Positions 1-10,801 of a stretch of DNA of 64,000 nucleotides are shown piece by piece. Below the pieces are notes generated by a model, which had not been told where the DNA came from, ran no database searches, and saw nothing but the letters and a program-made list of their open reading frames with translations. Source of the DNA: Fragum whitleyi (Eukaryota; Mollusca; Bivalvia; Cardiida; Cardiidae); contig OX411556.1 in the NCBI GenBank assembly GCA_948146395.1, positions 33,447,056-33,511,055 on the forward strand, given 5' to 3'. The translations under genes and the position numbers were made by a program. Position 1 is the first letter of the stretch; each line of letters starts with the position of its first letter.

Positions 1-1074
1 AGTAGGTTAGAGATGTACTGTGGTGCCTGATTGTGTAGAGCGTTGAAGGTAAGAGTCAAAATTTTCAAATGATCACGCCGCGATGTTTTTGATATCAGAC
101 GTGCTGCTGTATTCTGTACAGTTTGTAGTTTTTTAAGCGTTGTCATGGCCACACCAAACAACAACAAATTACAACAATCCATTCTTGATGTTACTAGAGA
201 ATTTACCAACATCTTTGTAGCATCGTTGGTTAGGAATTTTCGAATATGCCCAATTTGACGGATTTGACCATAACACGAACGACATACTGAATTTATGTAT
301 TTTTTCCATGTCCATTTTGCTGTCAAGTAATGCCCCAAGATTTCTAACTCATGATGATGGTTTGATTTCTGACTCACCAATTTTAATTGTTAAGTCATTG
401 ATGAATGGTTCATTTTTCGTGAAGCAAAAACCACCAATTCTGTTTTATCTGAATTTAGTTTCAGCATGTTTTTGTGCATCCATGTCACAATTTCACTTAA
501 ACACAACTCAACACGACGTAGTGTTTCTGTTCTCGTAAGGTCATCAGTAGGCTTGAAAGATATATAGAGTTGCGAGTTATCTGCGTAAAAATGATGACTA
601 AGACCAAAATTCTTGCAGATTAATCCGACTGGCTTTGTGTACATTGTATAAAATTTCGGTCCGAGCACCGATCCCTGGGGAACACTGAAATGCATAAGAA
701 CGGGTTTAGACATTTTTCCGTCTATGATCACGGTTTGATAACGTTCAGTTAGATATGATCTCATCCAAGCAAGAGATTTGTCACTGATGCCGAAATGATG
801 TTCTAGTCGATTGAATAAGGTTCCATGGTCTATCGTGTCAAAAGCTGCTGATAGATCAAGCAACACCAACACCGCAATCTCATTTCGATCCAAATATTGT
901 AATATGTCGTTTTGAACTTTAATCCATGCCGTTTCCGTTGAGTGGAATTTTCTATATGCAGAATGATTTTCTGCATGAAGACTGTTTACTGTTAAGTGTT
1001 TTTCTATACGTGAGCTAACAGCTTTTTCAAGGATCTTTGACAAAAATGGCAAATTTGAAACTGGTCTATAGTTC
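1..1074 (-). pseudogene. LINE reverse transcriptase core and C-terminal region, broken
   Basis: An uninterrupted stretch of about 220 codons (1052-390) carries the RT palm: LDLSAAFDTIDH (motif A, catalytic D present), PQGSVLGP (motif B) and FYADNSQLY where motif C should read YADD. The second catalytic aspartate is Asn (codon near 576-578), so this copy would be inactive even if the frame were intact. After a stop near 390 the homology continues in another frame to base 1 (RNLG..LDS, SRMDCCN, LQTVQNTAAR and HNQAPQYI), the usual C-terminal LINE extension, with one more in-frame stop near 346. Confidence 0.87.
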
Positions 1075-1965
1075 TTAAGTGTATTAGCATCTAGATTTTC
1101 ATTTTTAGTAATGGACGAACATGTGATGTTTTAAATGCTTTGGGAACATAAGAGGTTTCCATTGAAGTATTCACAATTTTGGTAATTAAAGGTAAAAGTT
1201 CTGACAAGCATGATTTCAATAACCAGGTTGGTATCGGATCAAGCTCACATGACTTGTTAGGTGAATGAATGACTAGTTTCTGAATTTCATTTTCTGATGC
1301 TGGGTTGAACTCTCTTAACCAATTAACACTTTCTAGTTCATTTTTACTTCTTTCAGACTGATCCACATCTGTTTGATTGTGTGATTTTATCTCATTACGT
1401 ATTGTTTCTACTTTATCTATAAAGAAATCACTAAATTCCTGTGATAGTTCTTGTGCATTTTTACCTGTTGGCAATGAAACTTTGGTGGGACCATTTAATC
1501 TGTTTGATTGTGTGATTTTATCTCATTACGTATTGTTTCTACTTTATCTATAAAGAAATCACTAAATTCCTGTGATAGTTCTTGTGCATTTTTACCTGTT
1601 GGTAATGAAACTTTGGTGGGACCATCCAATAGAGTCTTTGTAATTTTGAACATGCTCTTTTGATCTCGGCCATATGATGTTAGTTTATCTGATAAATATG
1701 TTTCTCTGGCTTTTTTAAGCATTTTATTGACCTCTGCTCAATGGTTTCCATATATTTCATGATCAATTGCAAGCCCAGTGCTTCGCCACTTACGTTCAAG
1801 CTTTCGCCTTGTATGCTTTGCAGCGTGAAGGTCTTCTGTGAACCATGGACAGGTTGGCCTTAATGTAATTGTCTTGGTGCACAATGGGGCATGTTTGTTT
1901 ACCAAATCACTAAGTACCTCAGTGTATGTATTGATAGGCACTTCAACATCATTACAATCATTCAA
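1075..1965 (-). pseudogene. LINE linker and RT N-terminal domain, broken
   Basis: The linker includes HAPLCTKTITLRPTCPWFTEDL, with PW(F/Y) and L..AK..RRKLER signatures typical of the region between endonuclease and RT in CR1/L2 elements. An in-frame TGA at 1738-1740 interrupts it, after which the same frame continues. RT then starts with LPTGKNAQELSQEFSDFF and LDPIPTWLLKSC (the DP.P..LLK finger motif). A 131-bp tandem duplication (1370-1631) shifts the frame because 131 is not a multiple of three. A further one-base shift near 1090-1105 separates this part from the RT core. Confidence 0.8.
1370..1631. repeat. 131-bp tandem duplication inside the LINE
   Basis: Bases 1370-1500 and 1501-1631 are near-identical direct copies with a period of 131 bp and only a few differences (for example ggcaatg versus ggtaatg, and the last few bases). 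It lies within RT coding sequence and shifts the frame. Confidence 0.95.
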
Positions 1966-2357
1966 ATTTTTTTTAGATCTTCAGGCTCCAAAATTTCCTT
2001 TTTGAATGTATCAATATCGATTGAGCGAATTTTTCTGAATTTAACATCTTTTTGAATAGGAGCGGGTTTTGATGCATTTGCATTAAAGGTCACAGCAAAA
2101 TGATCCCTGGATACTTTTCCATTTCCGTCTTTTAACCCAGGGTCTCTTATTTCAAAATTAGAAACAATTTTGCCCGCGTCTCTGGTAATAATCACGTCGA
2201 GGGTGTGGCCTAGCACATGTGTTGGTTCTTTTACATGCTGTATCATCCCACAGGACTGAAGAATGCTTGTGAATTTGACTGTGTTTTGGTCTGTTAAATT
2301 ATTCAGATGAAAGTTCAAATCTCCAGTTATTATAACATTTTTATCACTGACAGCGTC
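1966..2357 (-). pseudogene. LINE endonuclease, C-terminal part (EEP family remnant)
   Basis: Translation gives GDLNFHLNNL near the start and SRDHFAVTF further on. These match the GD(F/L)NFH and SDH-type motifs in the second half of EEP-family LINE endonucleases, which nick target DNA. The N-terminal catalytic half is missing. The frame closes (EDLKKI, stop) at a run of eight A at 1967-1974 on the coding strand; sequence continues in another frame with the expected linker, so one base appears lost in the run. Seen: motifs and frame loss. Inferred: the function of the ancestral protein. Confidence 0.75.
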
Positions 2358-2445
2358 TTTGTATTGTATGTTGTATTGTATGTTGTATTATGGGCCGGAG
2401 GCCTTTGTTTACAAATAAATTTTCGTATCGTATTGTATCGATTTC
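2350..2445 (+). mobile_element. LINE 3'-tail fragment, opposite orientation
   Basis: GTATTGTATGTT-type repeats are followed by GGGCCGGAGGCC, TTTACAAATAAATTTTCG and then TATCGTATTGTATCG. A short microsatellite tail of TATTG/TATCG units after an A/T-rich 3' UTR is typical of CR1/L2-like LINEs. It abuts the truncated end of the minus-strand LINE, so two insertions meet here. Family not assigned. Confidence 0.45.
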
Positions 2446-2704
2446 AAGATTTTCCTTAATTTTGGAGAAATCCAGAAGTAACAAATGTACACACAGAACA
2501 TCGTATTCTTAGTTTGACCCGTGAACCCCTAATCCTACAAAACGTGGTGATATCTAGAGATAAATGAGCTCATTAATTCTGTGACGGCTAACGCTGTATG
2601 AAATGGAGTGGAAAACTGGATTCAGGAAATCAAACACTAGATGGGATTTCAAAGGTTCATGAAAAGGTTCATCGATATTTATTGGTATTTATTTCATTTC
2701 CATA

Positions 2705-3372
2705 CAGTACATTTTATAACATCGTGAAATTGACACTCTTTGCGAGCAAATGCATTGTAATTCACACACTTGCCTGACAGCGCTCAAATCTTCATTCCGA
2801 AAACTCGCTCCAATCAATGTAAAACCGTCAGTAAATTGTTACAAAACACTTCGAAATCGTTTAAAATGAACAACATTTCAATCAGCCCGATCCAATAATC
2901 GCGTCATTTTATTGACGGGTGTTGATTTTTAACGTTTGATTTGTCTGTGAAGACACAAACAGGAAAATACTTAAGCTTTTTAACCCTTTGCTGTTTAATC
3001 CCTGCTTTTTACGTGTCTGCGATTTTATGATTGAGAAAACATTGTGAAAAAGGAAGAAATTGCTTCTGACAAGCAATTTCTTCTTTTTCCACACTATTTT
3101 CTACCCTACTGAATGGTTATTTTTCTAATTAAATCTACTTTAAATTTTCGTCTGCAAAACCTTTGAAATTGGACAGGTCCAAAATTTTGTAAAACAGGAA
3201 AGGGTTAAAGGGAGGTAATAAATAATTGCTTATTTCGTCAAATCAGGGAAAAAAGAGTTTTGGATTACTTCCCATTAATTTTACTTAAAACTCACCCTTT
3301 CCACTCATTCCATTTCATTCAGAAACCATTTAAAACCGATACCTTGTCAATTTCACGATGATCGGTTGTCTG
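2705..3372 (-). mobile_element. MITE-A copy 1, with piggyBac-like MITE nested inside
   Basis: The left end (CAGTACATTTTATAACATCG) is degenerate. The right end has TGTCAATTTCACGATG followed by a decayed terminus. The core AAAGGGAGGTAATAA is split by a 221-bp element at its TTAA. Without that insert the copy is about 440 bp, normal for the family. Confidence 0.8.
2984..3204. mobile_element. piggyBac-like MITE, copy 1 (221 bp)
   Basis: Flanked by TTAA at 2980-2983 and 3205-3208, the piggyBac target duplication. It starts CCCTTTGCTGTTT and ends AAAACAGGAAAGGG, an imperfect terminal inverted repeat. An internal hairpin pairs GAAGAAATTGCTT with AAGCAATTTCTTC. No coding capacity. The second copy at 10802-11022 has exactly the same length. 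Confidence 0.9.
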
Positions 3373-3614
3373 ATGACCGCAACGCGCCACCATAATACTC
3401 CCATAATCTGTTTGAATTTTAAAAGCCTTGAATTTTTAACTCTGAATGACATATGATCTGTTTTATTCCTTCGTGTTACAGATGATATGTAAATGGTATG
3501 GAAATTGGGTCTGCTGTTAATGGGGTTATGAGGCCACGGGTGTTGAGTACTGGAAAGGCAACGTCAAATATATAAAAGAAAGAGAGAATTAATAGGTCAA
3601 TGAATATCTTTTAT

Positions 3615-3990
3615 TAACAGTCAGGATTGTCGTAAAATTAATATGAAATTGTTTTGGCATTTAAATCGATCGAATCATCGTAATATTTTATTGACTGATT
3701 TGAATGATCCGATTGGTCCGGGAAGTGAATATATTTCATAACAGGGATAGAGTTACAGTTTAAAAAATCGTGTCATTGACACTTTCTGCGATCAAAATTA
3801 TTCTAAATCATTCACTCAACACTCCATTCATTCATTCCGAAAACCCACTCATATCGACCAAAATCCTCTGAAATTATCAGAAAACATTTTGAAATCGTTC
3901 AAATCGATCAACATTTCATTCAAATTTATCAAATTATTTTACGATTTTATTGGCTAGTGTGCATTTTAGAATTTCAACCACAATGTAGAA
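3615..3990 (-). mobile_element. MITE-A fragments (internal piece plus copy 2 left end)
   Basis: 3615-3735 matches an interior stretch of MITE-A (gattttattg..ctgatt..gattggtccg). At 3756 a new left terminus (TA then CAGTTTAAAAAATCG) begins and continues through the normal left half to about 3990, where the right half is missing. Confidence 0.65.
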
Positions 3991-4019
3991 ATATTATTAC
4001 TGGCTCTATCGGTATTTGA

Positions 4020-4125
4020 ACCCACGCGTACACGGCAACGTGAACTCACGCGGACAAGGCAACGTCACCTAGCTGTTCAAACAGCTAGGCGACGTTGCCA
4101 TGTCCGCGTTGGTTCAAATCCTGAT
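4020..4125. repeat. Long hairpin with tRNA-like B-box arms
   Basis: Bases 4041-4077 pair with 4080-4116 with few mismatches; the centre is CTAGCTGTTC/AAACAGCTAG. CACGCGTACACGGCAACGT and CACGCGGACAAGGCAACGT are also direct repeats within it. The outer edges (GGTTCAAATCC on the right, its complement on the left) resemble a Pol III B box, so this could be an inverted pair of tRNA-derived SINE heads. Family unknown. Confidence 0.6.
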
Positions 4126-4723
4126 TTATACACGTACATTCATTCAATTTCCAAATTTGAGGAAATCCACAGTTCAGCACTAAACATTCTTATAATCGCT
4201 GGGCATTGATTTGTTTCTCCTGACAATCTGCCTGTCTCTAAGCCTTAAACAAAAAATAATGCAGGTTGTTAGTCTGTGCAACATAATTTAATAAAGATGA
4301 AGCTTTCCTTCAAGAAAAAAAAAATCTAATCCAATTTGTGGCATTCATGGCAGACACAGTTCAATCTTCTTTACTCCTCAAACGAGATTGTCTAAATGTG
4401 ATTGGTATGATTTTAAAGATGTTAAGTTTAAATCATATTTTTTCTTGAATGTCTTCCCCTCTTTTCAGTACACAATTTTCCATTCACACCATGGCTGTTT
4501 CGGCACTTAAACTGTAAACAAAAACAGGTGCGGGCAAGAAAGAGGTTTCAGAGAAAAGTCCTTGGCTTTCAAGTCTATCAATGATATTTAGTAAAATCTG
4601 GGTTCGTCAGAAAACAAAAAGGTAATCCAATTACTCAATCTTCATCTTAAATGAAGCGCATCAGTTTGAACCTAATTTTGCTTTCGTAAAGAAAATAACA
4701 ATTATAAGTCGGATTGTCCTGTA
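4126..4723. other. AT-rich stretch, no feature seen
   Basis: I see no gene, terminal repeat or tRNA-like sequence here, only short A/T runs. Confidence 0.5.
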
Positions 4724-4913
4724 CAGTCCATCTTGCTCGAGCGACCACGTCTATTTAGCGACCTTTTGTATTAAGCGACCTGGAAGCTGATAGGCGAATT
4801 TGACTTCAAATGTATTTGAATGCAGAACGCAAACCAATTCTAGGGAATTCTAGTAATTCTAAAAAATCTCTCCAAAATCGATCATTCTGTCAATTTCACG
4901 ATGTTGTTAACTG
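4724..4913. mobile_element. L-element end fragment followed by MITE-A right end
   Basis: TA then CAGTCCATCTTGCTCGAGCGACCACG at 4722 onward matches the terminus of the complete L element at 32108-32438, in inverted orientation to its right end. At 4885-4913 lies a MITE-A right terminus (TCAATTTCACGATG, TTGTTAACTG) followed by TA. Both are remnants. Confidence 0.6.
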
Positions 4914-5705
4914 TAAATAATATAGGAAGAGGCCGATTTTTTCAGACAGTTTATAAAACACACAGACCTATTTCTCCACGCCAATATGTCTTCATTTGTG
5001 AAGGTTCATAGAGAATGCGAGTGATTTTTCTTTGCATCAAAGTGACTTGGTAATCCGCCATGGAAATAGCAAGGTAATAACTCGGTGTAATAGGGCAATA
5101 AATGGGCAATCAAGGCTCAGTCTAGCCCGTATAGACTATTTGACTCTTTAAATTGTAGTGTTGCCTCCAACAAGGCGTTATTGTTGCTTGTTCCTTACTC
5201 TCGTTACGTTATATTTGTCGTTCGACATCAATGGTAACTAAAACTATATCATTTGACATATACATAGATTCCGGGAATGAAATAATCCAGTCGAACATTT
5301 TTGATATTTAAAGGATTTTATTGTTGAAATGATTATGCTAAGGATGCCAGATGAAATAAAATTAAGTACTTTTCATTAACGCGAAAAAAGACGTCATAAG
5401 ACATGACATGATTTACAAACGGTTTTATATGTTCCGTCGAATAATATGTATCTTTAATGTCCATGCATTTTGTGAATTCAAAGCAAAAATTAACGCCAAT
5501 ATTAATGTAAAATTTAAAAGAATGATAGTTTATGTTTATGAAACACCGAATTCATTTAACTCGTCATCTAAAACAGACAAACACCCGTTTTATCCTTTTA
5601 TGGAGTTATGGACGACTTGATAAATAATTGTGTTTCTCCGAGATCACACATTTTATATATTTCATTTTATTTATATTTTTTTAATTATTTTACAGGGTAA
5701 GATCA
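4914..5705. other. AT-rich stretch, no feature seen
   Basis: No coding, tRNA-like or inverted-repeat signal that I could support. A 70-codon open frame at 5408-5620 has no recognisable motif and is probably chance. Confidence 0.5.
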
Positions 5706-5790
5706 ACGCATTGTCCTTGCCCGAGAGGTAGAGCGTCTGCTCAAAGGGTCTCGAGTTCGGCTATATTGGGGTGCGACCGACTTTTATCCT
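5706..5790 (+). mobile_element. tRNA-derived SINE head or tRNA pseudogene fragment
   Basis: GCCCGAGAGGTAGAGCG resembles a Pol III A box, and CTCGAGTTCGGC about 30 bases later resembles a B box. Stems do not close well enough for a functional tRNA. No SINE body was recognised downstream. Confidence 0.45.
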
Positions 5791-5821
5791 TTAAATGTAC
5801 AATCGGTTCCAAAAGAAGCTA

Positions 5822-6247
5822 TAGTTAACAACATCATGAAATTGACAAGGTGAATGACTTTGGAATGTTTTTAAATTAATTTGAATTAGTGTCTGTAACG
5901 CGTTTTGAATGAAATTAAACAAGTAATCCAATATTGCTAATTTTGTTCATGCTTTGTTCATATTGATTACCCCCCTTTGATAAAATATTCGGACGTGTCT
6001 GTTTGTGTGTCTTCGTGGGCCATTCAGACACTTTATAAAATCCACATCAGCCCATAAAAATCGTAAAATAATTCGGTCGATTTGAAATTAATTTTTGATC
6101 ATCTTGAACGATTTTAAAATATTTTCTGAAGATTTCGGAGCGTTTTTGACCGATTTGAGTGTTTGAAATGAATGAATGGGGCGCTGAGTGAGGAATTTTA
6201 AAATGGTTTGATCGGAATGAATGTCAATTTCACGATGTTTTTAACTG
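5822..6247 (+). mobile_element. MITE-A copy, complete (about 426 bp)
   Basis: Flanked by TA on both sides (5820-5821, 6248-6249). Left terminus TAGTTAACAACATCATG, right terminus CACGATGTTTTTAACTG. The core retains TTGCTAATTTTG and CCCCCCTTTG. The right arm has TGAATGAATGGGGCGCTGAG. Confidence 0.88.
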
Positions 6248-6594
6248 TACGCACCTCAACATCCTGCATCACTCGAAGTTAACATTATATAAAGTCACTA
6301 AAAATAACATCGTAAAAATGCCAATGTGATTGAATTTTTTTATGATTTCTGAATAGACTAGAATGAGTGAGAGGAGCTAGTTTTGATTAAAAGGAAGTAA
6401 AAGAGAGATCTATCGCCAATTTTGTCCAAATCGGACGAAATTGTCGATATGTTATTACCATATTTTTTTCTAAAAAAAAAGTTCTAAGTACGTGTACATT
6501 TCTATATAAAGGATTCGTTTGCTTTGCCAACGCTTCCAAATCATCACCAGCTGTTAAATATGAGGAATGATTTGTTCAATAAGGTGTATAGGTA

Positions 6595-7013
6595 CAGTTA
6601 GTTACATCGTAAAGTTGCGATTCATCTCATTCAAAACCGTTCTATATCGCTCTCTCAGCGCTCAAATCACTCATTCATTCAGATCACTCACTCAAAAACA
6701 ATACAAAATGACCAAAAAACCCCCCAAAAATATCAGCTACATTCGAAATGAATATAAATAGAAAAGATCGCGATTTCACTGATATAATTGAAATTGTAAG
6801 CGTCTGTTTGGAAGCTTTTTATACATATGTATATATATGATAATAAAGGGAGGTAATAAATATCGCTAATTTTATTCTTCCTGAACAAAATAAACCGTAT
6901 TGAATTACCTCCCTTTAATGTCATCCTAGACTCACTCGTCACACTCATTTAATTACATTCCAAAATCATCCTAAAAATAATTCACATTGTCAATATCACT
7001 ATGTTGTTAACTG
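6595..7013 (-). mobile_element. MITE-A copy, complete (about 419 bp)
   Basis: TA at 6593-6594 and 7014-7015. Left terminus CAGTTAGTTACATCG; right terminus ATGTTGTTAACTG. It contains the core palindrome AAAGGGAGGTAATAAATATC ... GAATTACCTCCCTTT. Open frames within it (6567-6761, 6733-6948) are products of the repeat, not genes. Confidence 0.9.
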
Positions 7014-8249
7014 TAACTGTAAGTAAACTAAAACTTTCAATTGGAAAAAGTCTTGAAACTGCGTTCAAACCGTGCAATGCCATACACACTTACACATCTT
7101 ACAAAATAAGGGTATTTATGAAAGGCCAATCTTAATATGGTATGATTTATGCATTAGATCTATTGCGTATATGAAGTTAGTTTTATATTATCGAAATCGG
7201 ATTTTATATAAATATATGTATGCTTTCTGCTATGATACACCTTAATTATTACATGATTTGTACTCGTGGGATTTTGACGAACTTGTTTCTTTTTAAAAGG
7301 TAACTAACAAAAAAAAGCAAAACCACAATTTCTTTGAAACACCTTCTCGTTGTACGTATAAAAATAACGGTAAACCTATATTTTTTTCCTTTCAACCAAT
7401 CACAGAAGGTAATTCATCTAGAGTCAGTGTACACAAAATTCGAGAATTTACCCATAAGCCACCATTCATTGATCTAAGCACACGTAAGACCAGGAAAATT
7501 GACGTAAAACCCCGTTCTATTTTTAGTCCTCCAAATTGAAGTCTATATTGATTGAGTAGTACCGCGAGAAAACAAATTAGTTTGGAAGTAGAACATATAT
7601 CTTTCTCTGATTCAATACTATACATGGCATAATTTTACGATTTCTGTCCGTGGATAATTTTTCATGGCGTACCCTGGGGAATATTACCAGTAGGCTAAAA
7701 AGGTTTTCATTGTCAATAACAAACCGAAGTAATATTGAGCTAAAAGCCTTAATCACCCAGGACTTTCTATTATGAATATGTTTTTTTTTTTTTTAGATAT
7801 TTTTTTATAATAACTGTTTTTGAAAGTGTCGGGTATGTATTTTTGCCGAGGCCTCTTAAGTAATCAAGTAGTGCCTGTTATCATGAGTCGGTATATGTGT
7901 GTTTGTTTACGTCCAAAATTGTCTTGACTATTATTCTTATATATGAATCGATTGTAAAATACTTCGACATAATCATGAGTCACAATTAGAAGATGTGCCA
8001 TTTGTAAGAAAGATTTAGATGTTTCCAAGGTCAAGGTCAAAGCTAAAGGTTAAACGTTGAAATTGAACTTTTGCATAAATTCAATTATCATCAATCGATT
8101 TCAAAATAATACTGCTCGCAATGGTTCACAAATATGACTTTTGAAGCATTTCTTTACTTCTCTATGATCAATGCCTCAAATTAAGGTCAAACATCGAAAT
8201 TGAGATTTAACGGAACATATACAATTCTGAGTAGAATAATAATTTAACT
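7014..8249. other. No gene seen; AT-rich, with a diverged dispersed-repeat trace
   Basis: 7014-7985 shows only A/T-rich sequence and a poly-T run near 7782. At 8020-8220, phrases such as AAGGTCAAGGTCAAAG and AAGGTCAAACATCGAAATTG suggest an old tandem repeat of the kind seen at 34455-34940, too diverged to delimit. Confidence 0.45.
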
Positions 8250-8468
8250 CAAAGAGTAGCCTAAGGAACACCCATGGCAAGTTTCAATGAAATTGACCGA
8301 ATGGTTTGAACGAGACGATTTTTAAAGATTTGTAAAAAAGACCAAACAAACAAAAAGAAAAACAGCCCTGTCACGCCCTTATTTTGGGGTCAATCAATAT
8401 ACCTTCAACAGTTTAGGAAGAGGGTCACCCAAAGACCATTTTTACCGAGTTTCGTTACCCCCCCCCCC
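8250..8468 (+). repeat. Family N fragment (two monomers) ending in poly-C
   Basis: Contains GTTTCAATGAAATTGACCGA, CACGCCC.TATTTTGGGGTCAATC and GAAGAGGGTCACCCAAAGA, the successive blocks of the ~155-bp N monomer best seen at 27543-28874. No 5' or 3' terminal hairpin is present. A run of eleven C follows at 8458-8468. Confidence 0.75.
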
Positions 8469-8469
8469 T

Positions 8470-9212
8470 TTTTTTTAGCATGTAAATTATCCTTTTTAAA
8501 ACTTTTTTTAAAAATTTATTTTATGGAGTTTCCAGATGGTCCTTTTTCGCGTGACGGGTCACATATATCCAATACCTTGTGTAAGAATAGTTCAATGTCT
8601 AATCAAAATAATAGATATAACTTAGAAAACATCAGTCATCATTTAATAGCAGGGACTACATGTAACATATTTTAAGCAAGGACTTCTGTGACCCTATATT
8701 TTTTCCCGGGACCCCATTTTGTTGATGTCATAATTAAGCCATGAGCCAGTTCCCATTTTGTATCATAGTTCGGAGCTTGTTTGTTTGACATTAGCTGAAA
8801 TCGTACACTGAAGTAGTCACAAATACAAGTGATTTGTCATAGGAATTTCTCTCTCAGAAACTGTCAGCAGAAGGTGGATTTATTGGTTCAACATTTGCAA
8901 ATACGTTCCAGTATTTTGAGATTGTCACTACTCTCTTGGGATAAGTTCATATGGGACTCGGTTTCGACCCGAGTTAACCGGGTTTCCATCTAAACGACCT
9001 CGGTTTCGACGCTAGTGATGTCATTTTAACTTTTCCTCCTCGACGCCTCTGATCCTGGGTCGGGCCGGTGTTACTTCGAACTTCCAATAGTAGGTAACTC
9101 CGTTCACATGAATGTCGTCTTTGGGCATGTATGTTTAATTTCTTTTATTTATTACATCATCCCTCGCTTCCCTCGGACTGTCATATGAACTTCCCCTTGA
9201 TTGTTACTCATA
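8470..9212. other. No gene; a GC-richer island and a D-end trace
   Basis: TTTTTCGCGTGACGGGTCAC near 8545 matches the 3' end of family D. From about 8930 to 9120 the sequence is more GC-rich and less repetitive (CTCGGTTTCGACCCGAGTTAACCGGG), with no open frame or known terminus. Origin unknown. Confidence 0.45.
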
Positions 9213-9510
9213 CAGTTAAAAACAGCGTGAAATTTACACTTTATACGATCAAAATCATTCAATAACACCCACTTAACGCTCCATTTATCCATTCCATTCG
9301 ATCAAAAACACTCCGAAACTATTAGAAAACATTCATAAAATCGTTTAATTCGATCAGCATTTAATTCGAATCGATCAATTTATTCTTCGATTTTATTGGC
9401 TGCTGTGCAATTTAAAGTGTCTGATTCGTCAAAGAAGACGTGCAAACAGAATATTACGAATATTTCATTAAAGGGGGGGGGGATAAATATCGCATATATG
9501 TGAACACTTA
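9213..9510 (-). mobile_element. MITE-A copy, left half, with expanded G tract
   Basis: TA then CAGTTAAAAACAGCGTG at 9213. It runs through the normal left arm to the core, where AAAGGGAGG is replaced by ten consecutive G (9473-9482) followed by ATAAATATCGC. The right half is missing. Confidence 0.8.
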
Positions 9511-9584
9511 TTATTAAAAGGCATGGTGACCTCTTGTAGCGGCTGGATTCACTCTTGTCCAATCCCATCGAAAAAGAAAACAAA

Positions 9585-9903
9585 ATAAGTTGCGTGTGTA
9601 TGTCTATTTCCATTTATAATATTATAGTCGCTACCATAGCACATGCACATATGAGCGACGCTTCAAGAAGATGGTTAGTTGTTTTGGGGGATAGTACAAG
9701 GATACATGACGAATCTACTGCTGAGATCCGCCATGGTTCCTTAACGTGCTCAGTGTAAAGCACCGTCTCATTGGACCTCGGTTTAACGTCTCATCAGAAA
9801 GACAATTAATTTTTAGTGTGCCAGCCCGGGAATTGAACCCATGCGGTCGAACTTCAACGGTTTTGAAGTCCTGTGCTAAACCGACTAAGCTAATTGGGCT
9901 GAC
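9585..9903 (-). mobile_element. tRNA-derived SINE, copy 1
   Basis: Read on the minus strand: head GCCCAATTAGCTTAGTCGG (A box), GGGTTCAATTCCC (B box, complement at 9828-9840), a conserved middle (GATGAGACGTTAAACCGAGG, GGTGCTTTACA, GAGCACGTTAAGGAACC, ATCTCAGCAGT), then a 3' part ending near GACATACACACG. The same middle and 3' part occur in the copy at 19534-19805. Such elements are transcribed by Pol III and moved by a partner LINE. Family not assigned with confidence. Confidence 0.8.
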
Positions 9904-9979
9904 AAATACATGTAAGTTGCTTCAATTTTATCTAAATATTTTTTCGCTGTACTTATAGAACAATAATGATCACCAATTA

Positions 9980-10424
9980 CAGTTAATAACATCGTGAAAT
10001 TGACAAGGTGAATGTTTTTGGAATAATTTAGGGAATGAAATTGAATAAGTGTTAGGTGCGAGTTTTGAGTAAAATTTAAAGGGGGTAATTCAATATCGCT
10101 AATTTTGTCATCCTGAACAAAATTAGCAATATTCATTACCTCCCATTAATAAAATACAATGCATGCATAAAAGGTCAATAATAGCTGCCTATTTCTCCAA
10201 GAACCAATCAGACGCGTACAATTTTTGTTATGAAAGTGAAATCGAGATTTATTTCTAGCTAAATTCATTTCGAATTTAATTGTTGATCTTATCGTTTTTT
10301 AATCATTTTGGAGCGTTTTTGAATGATTTTAGTGAGTGTTTGGAATTAATAAATGGGGCGATGAGTGAGCGATTTCGAATGGTTTTGATTGAGATGAATG
10401 TCAAATACACGATGTAACTAAATG
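9980..10424 (+). mobile_element. MITE-A copy, complete (about 445 bp)
   Basis: TA at 9978-9979 and 10425-10426. Left terminus CAGTTAATAACATCGTG; right terminus CACGATGTAACTAAATG. The core hairpin pairs ATATCGCTAATTTTGTC with its complement before TTACCTCCC. Confidence 0.88.
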
Positions 10425-10801
10425 TATTGTAAGATTAACACTCTGACAGCACTTCACAGTCAAAGAATTAAATATATACAACTCGTCCGATCTGCAAAGA
10501 CACCCATGTGGTAGCGCGTTCTGTCACATACATGTATGTCACAAAAAAGAATAACCCTGTAGCATTCCGATATGGAAATGATCATAATAATAACTCATTT
10601 GTATGTATCGGGCTCACATCTCTGTGCATTTAATTCTGATTTATTTGTTTGTAATGGACTTTCGGGCGAATCTAGATAAATTAGTCTGCTGTCGTAGGTT
10701 TTGTTCAGCAAATATAGATTCGCAATAGTAGATGACCCTGTATTAAACATGTTCGTGTTTATTTTAACTGTGTTATATACATTAGTCCAAATTTATATTA
10801 A
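10425..10801. other. No feature seen
   Basis: A/T-rich spacer between MITE-A and the piggyBac-like MITE. No coding or repeat signal recognised. Confidence 0.5.

Larger units (their letters stand above)
1..2357 (-). mobile_element. Broken CR1/L2-like LINE, 5'-truncated, 3' end beyond the window
   Basis: The minus strand encodes, in order, the end of an apurinic-type endonuclease, a linker, and a reverse transcriptase (RT) with its C-terminal extension, the layout of CR1/L2/Jockey-type non-LTR retrotransposons. Homology breaks off near 2357, inside the endonuclease, as expected from 5' truncation during target-primed reverse transcription. The other end runs off the window at base 1. The reading frame is lost at least five times: a run of eight A at 1967-1974, an in-frame TGA at 1738-1740, a 131-bp tandem duplication, a one-base shift near 1090-1105 and a shift near 395. 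The copy is dead. Clade is inferred from RT motifs only. Confidence 0.88.

Noticed and set aside
6567..6948. Open frames on both strands
   Set aside because: Both lie within a complete MITE-A copy and arise from its inverted repeats.
7014..7985. Possible exon near 7392-7625 (minus)
   Set aside because: 77 codons with no domain, no supported splice context, and composition like its surroundings.
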